A stretch of DNA of 64,000 nt, taken from Brucella pseudintermedia. Lineage in GTDB: Bacteria > Pseudomonadota > Alphaproteobacteria > Rhizobiales > Rhizobiaceae. The notes beneath the pieces are model-generated. The model saw only the letters and a list, made by a program, of their open reading frames with translations, did not search any database and was not told the origin of the DNA. Positions within the stretch are counted from its first letter, which is position 1, and each line of letters begins with the position of its first letter. This document shows, in pieces, positions 57,545-64,000 of the stretch. The translations under genes were made by a program, and so were the position numbers. Where the stretch lies: the NCBI RefSeq assembly GCF_042697365.1, contig NZ_CP137605.1. One strand, given 5' to 3'.

Positions 57545-58893
57545 TGGATAAATCCCCCTCCGTTATTCTGGTCGATGACGACAGGGCGCTGCGGCGCGCC
57601 ACCCGGCAGACGCTCGAGCTTGCCGGTTTCGGTGTTGCAGATTTTCCGAACGCACTGGAAACCCTGAATAGGGTTACGTCTGCTTACGACGGCGTCGTCG
57701 TCACGGATGTGCGCATGCCGCAAATCGATGGTCTTCAGCTCTTCGCGCGGATAAAGGCGATTGACGCCGAACTGCCCGTCATCCTGATCACTGGTCACGG
57801 TGATATTCCGATGGCCGTGCAGGCCATCCAGGAAGGCGCTTATGATTTCATTGCCAAGCCGTTCGCAACTGACAGGCTGGTGCACAGCATCCGCCGCGCT
57901 TGGGAAAAGCGTCAGTTGGTCCTTGAAAACCGCGCATTGCGCGAATCTGCGCAAAATGTGGAAGGCGATTTGCCCCTGATCGGCCAGACGCCCGCGATGG
58001 AACACTTGCGCCGTACCTTGCGAGATATAGCCGATACCGATGTGGATGTGCTCGTGGCTGGCGAAACGGGTAGCGGCAAGGAGGTTGTCGCACAATTGCT
58101 GCACAATTGGAGCCGTCGCCGCAAAGGAAATTTCGTTGCGCTCAACTGCGGCGCCTTGCCCGAAACGGTGATTGAAAGCGAGTTGTTCGGCCATGAGGCG
58201 GGCGCCTTCACCGGGGCGCAGAAAAAGCGGCTGGGACGGATTGAACATGCAAGCGGAGGCACGCTGTTTCTGGATGAAATTGAAAGCATGCCTGCTGCAA
58301 CACAGGTAAAAATGCTGCGTGTCCTTGAGATGCGGGAAATCGCTCCTCTCGGTACAAACGAAGTTCGCCCGGTCGACCTTCGCGTCGTGGCGGCGGCAAA
58401 AATCGATCTGGCAGACCCTGCCCAGAGAGGCGACTTCCGTGAAGACCTTTATTACAGGTTGAATGTCGTCACCCTTTCCATTCCGCCGCTGAGGGAAAGG
58501 CGACCGGATATTCCGTTGCTGTTCGCGCATTTCCTGTCGCGCGCTGCAAAACGCTTCAACCGCGATGTGCCTGTAATCGACGCATCTGTGCAGCGCTATC
58601 TTATGAGCCACGACTGGCCGGGAAACGTCCGCGAACTCGCCCATTTTGCCGACCGCATAGCCCTTGGCGTTGCAAAACCGGACCATTTTCTGGCTCCGGC
58701 GATCAGCGATCAGGAGCCGCTTCCCAAACGGCTGGAGCGCTATGAAGAAACGATAATTCGCGAAACGCTTGCCGCGCATAACGGCAATGTACAGGAAACC
58801 ATTGAGGCACTTGGTATTCCAAGAAAGACTTTTTACGATAAGATGCAGCGCCATGGCATCAATCGAGCGGATTATCGCAGCAACGGCGATTGA
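57541..58893 (+). CDS. dctD: Sigma-54 response regulator DctD
   Basis: 450 residues, overlapping dctB by ATGA. Receiver D56 (VTDVRMPQIDG) and K106-type (IAKPFATD). The central AAA+ domain has Walker A GETGSGKE, the sigma-54-contacting loop GAFTGA, GGTLFLDE (Walker B) and the sensor REDLYYRLNVV. The C-terminal Fis-like helix-turn-helix, GNVQETIEALGIPRKTFYDKMQRHG, binds the upstream site near dctA. It should open the dctA promoter. Confidence 0.94.
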   Translation: MMDKSPSVILVDDDRALRRATRQTLELAGFGVADFPNALETLNRVTSAYDGVVVTDVRMPQIDGLQLFARIKAIDAELPVILITGHGDIPMAVQAIQEGAYDFIAKPFATDRLVHSIRRAWEKRQLVLENRALRESAQNVEGDLPLIGQTPAMEHLRRTLRDIADTDVDVLVAGETGSGKEVVAQLLHNWSRRRKGNFVALNCGALPETVIESELFGHEAGAFTGAQKKRLGRIEHASGGTLFLDEIESMPAATQVKMLRVLEMREIAPLGTNEVRPVDLRVVAAAKIDLADPAQRGDFREDLYYRLNVVTLSIPPLRERRPDIPLLFAHFLSRAAKRFNRDVPVIDASVQRYLMSHDWPGNVRELAHFADRIALGVAKPDHFLAPAISDQEPLPKRLERYEETIIRETLAAHNGNVQETIEALGIPRKTFYDKMQRHGINRADYRSNGD

Positions 58894-58923
58894 GGTTTAT
58901 CTGCATCGGCACGGAGGACCAAG

Positions 58924-59577
58924 ATGTCGCTAAAACTCTACATGCATCCTTTCTCGTCTTATTGTCAGAAGGCCATAGCGGCCTTCTATGAAAAGGACAT
59001 AGCCTTCGAAGCTCGAACGCTGGACGGCACCGAACCGATCGCAAGCGAGTTCGCCGCGCTTTGGCCTTTTGGCAAGTTTCCCATCCTGACGCACAATGGA
59101 AAACTGGTCTTCGAAGCAACGGGAATAATTGAATACCTCGAAGCGGCCTATCCCCATTCCAGACGCTTGATCCCGTCGGACCCGCTTGTCAGCGCCGATG
59201 TGCGCATGTGGGATCGCTTCTTCGATAACTACATAAATTACCCACAGCAGCGGCTTGTCTATATTGCGCTCGGCCGAGAACATGACGACGGCGGGGATCG
59301 CTGGCGAGCGATGTTCGATACGGCCTATGCCTTTCTTGATCGGCATATGGCGGGACGTGAGTGGGTTTCCGGTGATGCGTTCAGTCTGGCTGACTGTGCC
59401 GCGGCTCCTTCCCTGCTCTACGCAGATTGGACATATGCCATAGACAAGGAATTCACCAATGTATGGGCCTACCGCAGACGTCTGCTTGCGCGTCCGAGCT
59501 ATGCCCGCGCTCTGGACGAAGCACGGCCATTCCGCCATCTATTCCCGCTTGGAGCTCCAGAATATGGCCGAGATTGA
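58924..59577 (+). CDS. Glutathione S-transferase family protein
   Basis: 217 residues, with GGAGG 9 bp before ATG 58924. The N-terminal thioredoxin fold carries MHPFSSYCQKAIAAFYEKDI (with the catalytic Ser/Cys region), FPILTHNGKLVFEATGIIEYLE (glutathione-binding VFEAT). The helical C-terminus includes REWVSGDAFSLADCAAAPSLLYADW (N-capping box). It resembles the Ure2/Yfc-like class of bacterial GSTs. It follows dctD by 30 bp and may be transcribed with it. Substrate unknown. Confidence 0.88.
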   Translation: MSLKLYMHPFSSYCQKAIAAFYEKDIAFEARTLDGTEPIASEFAALWPFGKFPILTHNGKLVFEATGIIEYLEAAYPHSRRLIPSDPLVSADVRMWDRFFDNYINYPQQRLVYIALGREHDDGGDRWRAMFDTAYAFLDRHMAGREWVSGDAFSLADCAAAPSLLYADWTYAIDKEFTNVWAYRRRLLARPSYARALDEARPFRHLFPLGAPEYGRD

Positions 59578-59598
59578 CATGCATTTCCGTCAGACAGC

Positions 59599-59961
59599 TT
59601 ACAACGACTGCATGAACGCATGCAGAACCACAGCCTGATTGTGCTCCTCGTCTTTCGCTCCATACAACAGCGTCAGACGGCCGCCTTTCTCCCCAGCCCG
59701 GACGATCAGCTCTTTCAGTGCGGGCCTGTTGTTTTCAAGCTCTTCACGATACTTTTTCTGAAAATCGTTCCATTTCGCCGGATCGTGGCAGAACCATTTG
59801 CGAAGTTCGGCTGACGGAGCAATATCCTTGGCCCATAAATCTATATCTGCCTTTTCCTTCGTCATGCCACGCGGCCAAACCCGATCCACAAGGACACGAT
59901 AGCCATCGTCCGGCGAAGGAGCATCGTAAATACGCTTTAAAACAATCGTCGTCAAAGCCAC
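59599..59961 (-). CDS. DUF488 family protein
   Basis: 120 residues from GTG 59961 (GGGAG 2 bp upstream) or TTG 59955, which is better spaced; no ATG suits. The frame upstream runs through a terminator hairpin and is not used. Conserved DUF488 blocks are LKRIYDAPSPDDGYRVLVDRVWPRGMTKEKADIDLWAKDIAPSAELRKWF, WNDFQKKYREEL and RLTLLYGAKDEEHNQAVVLHAFM. Fold known; function unknown, although relatives often accompany hemerythrin-like or stress genes. Confidence 0.86.
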   Translation of the reverse strand: MALTTIVLKRIYDAPSPDDGYRVLVDRVWPRGMTKEKADIDLWAKDIAPSAELRKWFCHDPAKWNDFQKKYREELENNRPALKELIVRAGEKGGRLTLLYGAKDEEHNQAVVLHAFMQSL

Positions 59962-60034
59962 AGCTCCCAATGCACAAGCAGAAATATGGTGGTCGGGCCA
60001 GTTTCGGCAAGCCCACCCTCTCGGCGCATAAAAG

Positions 60035-60084
60035 AAAAGGCCGCTGCAAATCGGACATTTCATGTCCGACAAGCAACGGCCTTT
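60035..60084 (-). terminator. Large two-stem terminator
   Basis: Outer stem AAAGGCC/GGCCTTT and inner stem TCGGACA/TGTCCGA separated by 7-nt internal loops; on the minus strand the structure runs into CCTTTTCTTTTA. It ends the 60139-60737 small-protein operon 55 bp after the stop and separates it from DUF488. Confidence 0.82.
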
Positions 60085-60138
60085 GGTGGCAAAAACCGAC
60101 TGCGAGGGAGCCGTCGATTATCGCACAAAGCGGAAAGC

Positions 60139-60345
60139 TTAGTACTTCTTGGCCGGAGCGGCCTTCTTGTGCGACTTCTTAGCGGTGTGATGCTTCTTGT
60201 GAGCAGTCTTCTTTGCATGATGCTTGGCCGCCGTCGTGTGCGTTGCAGCAGCCGGGGCTGCGTTAGCAGCACTTGCGGTCAGGACGGGAGCGGACAGGCC
60301 CAGAACAGCGGCCACACCAAGAGCAGAAATAAGGGACTTCTTCAT
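60139..60345 (-). CDS. Exported Lys/His/Ala-rich small protein
   Basis: 68 residues from ATG 60345. MKKSLISALGVAAVLGLSAPVLTASA is a signal peptide. The mature 40 residues are almost entirely Ala, Lys and His (HHAKKTAHKKHHTAKKSHKK), strongly basic with about nine histidines, so it may bind metal, DNA or the acidic cell surface. Similar small His/Lys-rich proteins are common in Brucella and Rhizobium. It follows the 60357-60737 gene by 11 bp. Confidence 0.72.
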   Translation of the reverse strand: MKKSLISALGVAAVLGLSAPVLTASAANAAPAAATHTTAAKHHAKKTAHKKHHTAKKSHKKAAPAKKY

Positions 60346-60356
60346 TTTCCAGTTCC

Positions 60357-60737
60357 TCAATTGGGTTTTCCGTTCGGGGTCTTCCCCGCCGGAGGTAAGG
60401 CCCTTTCCTGTCCGCCTGTATCGGCAATGTCAGGTTTGACCCCTAGAAGCTTGAGGGCTTCGGCGTAAGCTCGCAAGCCTTGCGCCTCTCTTCTGCTTGC
60501 GCAGAATTTCATCCCTCTCTTCTGCAAGGTCTCTGCCTGACGGGCCTGCCGGGTTTCGGGGCGGCCGGAAAGCGCGGTTTGCAGTTGATGCTGAAGCCTG
60601 TCACACCGTTCGCTGCGTGTTACGAGTTGAGCTGCCATTGCTCCGTTGGGAAGCGGGAAGGACAGCAGACCCGCAAGACAAAGTGTTGAAAGAAACGCTT
60701 TCGCTGCTGTTTTCGATATAAGAACCGATCTGAACAT
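60357..60737 (-). CDS. Small exported protein with cysteine pair
   Basis: 126 residues. FLSTLCLAGLLSFPLPNGAMA ends the signal peptide. The mature part is helical and basic (SERCDRLQHQLQTALSGRPETRQARQAETLQKRGMKFC), with two cysteines that could form a disulfide, then a Pro/Gly-rich tail. Not recognised. It is the first gene of a two-gene operon with the Lys/His-rich protein. Confidence 0.65.
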   Translation of the reverse strand: MFRSVLISKTAAKAFLSTLCLAGLLSFPLPNGAMAAQLVTRSERCDRLQHQLQTALSGRPETRQARQAETLQKRGMKFCASRREAQGLRAYAEALKLLGVKPDIADTGGQERALPPAGKTPNGKPN

Positions 60738-60944
60738 ACGAATTCAATCTTTCATTGGACTTCAGTTTCTTCAGCGGTACCGTTATGACACGGCTTGTTT
60801 GCCCTTGTTTTTCGCATCTGTTGCAATTTGTTTCTCAATTGTAGCGTCATCCAATTGCTGGTTGAAAACCATTGCCGCGGCTTTTTATCGACGCAATTCC
60901 AGCGCTACTATCTCGCAACCACAGGCAATTACGGATACTGCAAA

Positions 60945-61661
60945 TTGAAAGAAGACGCCCACGTTCTGATTGTCGATGACGATAAGGACATATGTGACCT
61001 TCTGCATGAGTTTCTCAAACGGCGCGGCATGCGCGTTTCAATTGCCCATAGCGGCGAAGAAATGCAGGACGTGATGAGCCGGACGGCGGTTGATCTGCTT
61101 ATTCTCGATGTTATGCTTCCCGGCAAAAGCGGCATTGAGATCTGCCAGGATATCCGCCGCCATTCGCGCGTGCCGATCATTATGCTGACGGCAATTGCCG
61201 ATTCTGCCGACAAGATACTCGGCCTGGAAATCGGCGCCGACGATTATCTGGCCAAACCATTCGATCCGCGCGAGCTTCTGGCCCGTATCCGTGCCGTGCT
61301 CAGGCGCCTGGAAAACAACCGTGCTCCCAGTCGCCCCGTGACGCATAGCTATCGCTTTGCGGGCTGGACGCTCGACTGCGCACGCAGGCGGCTCACGTCG
61401 CCGTCAGACGTGCGTGTCGAGCTTACGACTGCCGAGTTCAATCTCCTCGAAGCCTTCGTCAAAAGCTCGCAGCACATACTCAGCCGCGATCAGTTGATGG
61501 AAATGGCCGGCAATCAGGCGGTGTATGGCTATGATCGTAGTGTCGATATCCTCATCAGCCGGTTGAGGCGCAAGCTGAACGACGATTCCCGTTCCCCGAA
61601 AATGATCCTTACTATTCGTGGTGGCGGCTATCAGTTTGGCCACGAGGTCGAGATGGAATGA
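60945..61661 (+). CDS. OmpR-family response regulator
   Basis: 238 residues from TTG 60945; the upstream frame to 60795 is not protein-like. Receiver: acidic VDDDKD, D55 in LILDVMLPG, Thr82 in IMLTAI, K104 in YLAKPFD. The OmpR-type winged helix has LTTAEFNLLEAFVKSSQHILSRDQLME, SVDILISRLRRKLN and GGGYQF. The kinase gene overlaps its stop by ATGA. No clear promoter or target is seen nearby; the intergenic 60738-60944 holds no gene. Confidence 0.9.
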   Translation: MKEDAHVLIVDDDKDICDLLHEFLKRRGMRVSIAHSGEEMQDVMSRTAVDLLILDVMLPGKSGIEICQDIRRHSRVPIIMLTAIADSADKILGLEIGADDYLAKPFDPRELLARIRAVLRRLENNRAPSRPVTHSYRFAGWTLDCARRRLTSPSDVRVELTTAEFNLLEAFVKSSQHILSRDQLMEMAGNQAVYGYDRSVDILISRLRRKLNDDSRSPKMILTIRGGGYQFGHEVEME

Positions 61662-63073
61662 GATTTCCGTTTCCGCGCTCCTTACCGAGCTGGCTGCTCA
61701 CTATTCTGATCAGCGGCCTCCTGATTACTCAGATCGCAACACTCTGGATTGTCTCGCAGGACCGCAAGGACGCCAACAATGCGTTGGAACTCTTCCGGCT
61801 CAGCGAAAGAGCGACATCGCTCGTCAAGCTTCTCAACACCACCCCGGTCAGCGACTGGAACAATCTTGCTTCCCGCCTCGCTAGTTCGGGCCAGGGCATC
61901 ACCATTACCACCCAGCCGGACGTTCCAACCGTTCTGGCGAGTGAAGAAGACCTTGCCGAGCTCGAAGATGTTCTTGTCGCACGTCTCGCACGCTTTGGCG
62001 TTGTCGATGCCCGCATACGCAGGGATAAACTTGCGCTTGGAGCCCACACTGCCGTTGTGCAGACCACTGACAGCAGTGATATCGGCGATGTCGAAAAGCA
62101 GATCAACGATCTCGCGGCAACAGCAAATCTGGGTGCCAGCCTGACGACGTCCCTGCAATTCGGCGACGGGCGCTGGATCAATTTTACCACGCGGATCACT
62201 CCGGCTGATCCAATCATCACGACCGAAACCATCCCACTTTTCGCGCTTGTGGTGCTCAGCGTTATTCTTGTCGCAATATGGGCAACGCGCCGTCTTACAG
62301 CACCTTATCGCGTACTCGAACGCGCCGTACACCGGATCGGAGGCGATTTGAAGAGCTCCCCGTTGCCCGAAGACGGAAGCAGGGAATACAAAGCCGCTGC
62401 GCGTGCCGTGAATACGATGCAATCGAAGCTTCTCGATTATGTGGCTGAACGCGAGCAACTTGCCGCTGCCCTTGCGCATGACCTGCGCACCCCGCTCACG
62501 CGAATCCGGCTTCGCCTGGCTCTTGTTGAAGATGAAGCCCTCTCAAAGTCGCTGGCTAAGGATATCAACGATATAGAAGCGATTTCTCGTTCGGTCATTG
62601 ATTTTGCGACATCAGAACTGGCCAATGAACAAAAGGAAAAGGTCGATCTCTGGTCGCTTCTCCTTTCCATCGCAGATAACTATCCGGAGGCAACGCTGGA
62701 TGAAAGAAATTCTGACATGCTGGATGCCATAGCTTATTGTCAGCCAGTCTCTGTTCAGCGCAGCATCACCAACCTCATTGACAACGCCATTGCCTATGGC
62801 GGCAAAGCGAAACTGGCGCTCCGCCAGGACAATAAAGAGCTCGTGATGAGCGTGAAGGACAATGGACCGGGAATTCCCCCAGACCAGATCGAAGAAATGT
62901 TCAAACCCTTCAACCGGGCGGAAAAGTCCCGAAATCGGGACTCAGGCGGCTTCGGTCTGGGCTTGACTATCGCCCGCAACGTGGCGCGTGCCAATGCAGG
63001 CGATATTCTTCTAAAAAACGATCCATCAGGCGGATTGATCGCTGAACTGCACCTGCCCATCTGGCGGGGATAG
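61658..63073 (+). CDS. EnvZ-like sensor histidine kinase
   Basis: 471 residues. Two transmembrane segments (about 12-32 and 191-210) flank a 160-residue periplasmic domain. A HAMP segment (TAPYRVLERAVHRIGGDL) precedes the H box AAALAHDLRTPLTRI (H274). N box NLIDNAIAYGG, G1 KDNGPGIPP, F box MFKPFNRAEK and G2 GGFGLGLTIA are complete. It forms a pair with the regulator encoded upstream. The stimulus is unknown. Confidence 0.92.
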   Translation: MRFPFPRSLPSWLLTILISGLLITQIATLWIVSQDRKDANNALELFRLSERATSLVKLLNTTPVSDWNNLASRLASSGQGITITTQPDVPTVLASEEDLAELEDVLVARLARFGVVDARIRRDKLALGAHTAVVQTTDSSDIGDVEKQINDLAATANLGASLTTSLQFGDGRWINFTTRITPADPIITTETIPLFALVVLSVILVAIWATRRLTAPYRVLERAVHRIGGDLKSSPLPEDGSREYKAAARAVNTMQSKLLDYVAEREQLAAALAHDLRTPLTRIRLRLALVEDEALSKSLAKDINDIEAISRSVIDFATSELANEQKEKVDLWSLLLSIADNYPEATLDERNSDMLDAIAYCQPVSVQRSITNLIDNAIAYGGKAKLALRQDNKELVMSVKDNGPGIPPDQIEEMFKPFNRAEKSRNRDSGGFGLGLTIARNVARANAGDILLKNDPSGGLIAELHLPIWRG

Positions 63074-63094
63074 CCCGGAAGCATTGCCTCCGGG
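63074..63094. terminator. Hairpin between convergent genes
   Basis: CCCGGA (63074-63079), 9-nt loop, TCCGGG (63089-63094), directly after the kinase stop and 10 bp from the stop of the convergent aminotransferase gene. No T-run, so weak. Confidence 0.45.
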
Positions 63095-63103
63095 TACCAT
63101 CAC

Positions 63104-64000
63104 TCACGCAAAGACAGTGTCGACAGCTTTTTTCGTAGCTGCAACAATCTTGTCCGCTTCCTCAGGCGTGAGGCAAAGCGGCGGCGCAAACCCGAGAATA
63201 TCGCCTTCCGGCATGGCTCGCCCGATAACGCCATTGGCCAGGAGCGCTGTTGAAACCTGAGCGCCAATTTTGAGTGACGGATCAAAGAACCTGCGGTCGT
63301 CACGATCTTCCACAAATTCGATTGCGACCATCAGGCCTTCGCCGCGAATTTCCCCGACATGCTTGTGATCGCCGAGGGCATCCTTCATTGCCTTGCGTAA
63401 ATGAGCGCCTGTGGAACCGGCATTTTCGACCAGCTTCAATTCGTCAATGAGTTTGAGATTGGCCACGCCTGCCGCCGCGCAGATAGGATGGGCAGAATAA
63501 GTCCAGCCATGGCCGATCGGTCCCATCTTGTCTGATCCCTGAACCAATACCTGCCACATGCGCTCTGATACAATCGAACCGGAAAGGGGCGCATAGGCAG
63601 AGGTCAAACCCTTTGCGATAGTGATCAGGTCGGGCTTCATGCCATAGTGGTCGGACCCGAACATACTGCCCAGACGACCGAAGCCAGTGACCACTTCGTC
63701 AGCAACCAGCAGAATATCATAACGATCAAGAACGGCCTGGATCTTCTGCCAATAGCCAGACGGCGGCGGAACAATGCCACCGGTCCCCAGAACAGGTTCG
63801 CCGATGAAGGCGGCGATTGTATCCGGGCCTTCCGCCAGAATCATTTCTTCGAGCTTGTCGGCGCAATGTTGCGAGAACTGCTCCTCGCTCATAGAGCGAT
63901 CCGCACGGCGGAAATAATACGGCGATTCAGTATGCAATACCGGCGCGCGCGGTAGATCGAATGCGTTGTGGAACGTCGCAAGACCAGTCATGCTGCCCGT
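63104..64000 (-). CDS. Class III aminotransferase, cut by the right edge
   Basis: The frame stays open past the in-frame ATG at 63991 to the window edge (TGSMTGLATF), so the 5' end lies outside. The visible part is the C-terminal two thirds of an omega-amino acid:pyruvate or similar class III aminotransferase: EPVLGTGGIVPPPSGYW, LLVADEVVTGFGRLGSMFGSD (cofactor Asp), and ITIAKGLTSAY with the PLP-binding lysine. The end (APPLCLTPEEADKIV) is intact. Likely substrates are diamines or omega-amino acids. Confidence 0.9.
   Translation of the reverse strand, partial: TGSMTGLATFHNAFDLPRAPVLHTESPYYFRRADRSMSEEQFSQHCADKLEEMILAEGPDTIAAFIGEPVLGTGGIVPPPSGYWQKIQAVLDRYDILLVADEVVTGFGRLGSMFGSDHYGMKPDLITIAKGLTSAYAPLSGSIVSERMWQVLVQGSDKMGPIGHGWTYSAHPICAAAGVANLKLIDELKLVENAGSTGAHLRKAMKDALGDHKHVGEIRGEGLMVAIEFVEDRDDRRFFDPSLKIGAQVSTALLANGVIGRAMPEGDILGFAPPLCLTPEEADKIVAATKKAVDTVFA

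Overview
The window looks like a chromosomal segment of a Rhizobiales bacterium, most likely of the Brucella/Ochrobactrum group. The evidence is a RirA-type iron regulator preceded by an Irr/ICE-like palindrome, a dctA/dctBD locus with a sigma-54 promoter, a MetA acyltransferase, an Anbu peptidase cluster, a ~100-bp intergenic palindromic repeat of the RIME/Bru-RS kind, several periplasmic-binding-protein ABC systems, and high G+C codon use. The genus is an inference from protein similarity recalled from memory, not from a search.

Region 1 (1 to about 15.1 kb) is an integrated phage-like element that runs off the left edge. A leftward early operon encodes DNA metabolism: a winged-helix protein, an excisionase-like HTH protein, a Sak4-like recombinase ATPase and its DUF669-like partner, an SF2 helicase, an HNH protein, a Cas4-like Fe-S nuclease and a primase-helicase. 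It faces a rightward CI/LexA-type repressor across overlapping divergent promoters. A repeat-rich gap at 402-805 lies next to the primase-helicase. Further right is a four-gene, translationally coupled cassette with a DUF2924 protein and a large serine recombinase, then an unrecognised exported helical protein. No capsid, tail or lysis genes are in view. tRNA-Ser(UGA) marks the return to the chromosome.

Region 2 (15.5-23.1 kb) holds a DUF2171 protein, a YbaK-type deacylase, rirA, a truncated IS1182-like transposase, then a leftward operon of circularly permuted ATP-grasp, alpha-E, transglutaminase-like and Anbu proteasome-type peptidase genes, and mogA.

Region 3 (23.1-42.6 kb) is mostly transport. 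A polar amino-acid ABC operon is headed by an M20 amidohydrolase, and a second one ends in a RocB-like M20 peptidase. Between them lie a GNAT protein, a TctDE-like two-component system, a NitT/TauT-type ABC operon carrying a palindromic repeat, two small tandem paralogues and a coiled-coil OmpA-family protein.

Region 4 (42.6-64 kb) carries an Lrp regulator, a divergent flavin-binding protein/MocR pair, a GH25 lipoprotein, an MFS exporter, and metA with a long leader that folds like an S-box (SAM-I clan) aptamer. It continues with ROK kinase and cutC, a MarR-controlled DUF899/VOC pair, a type II NADH dehydrogenase, dctA with dctBD, a GST, DUF488, small exported proteins, an EnvZ/OmpR-like pair and a class III aminotransferase cut by the right edge.

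All functions are read from motifs and family memory. No database search was possible.
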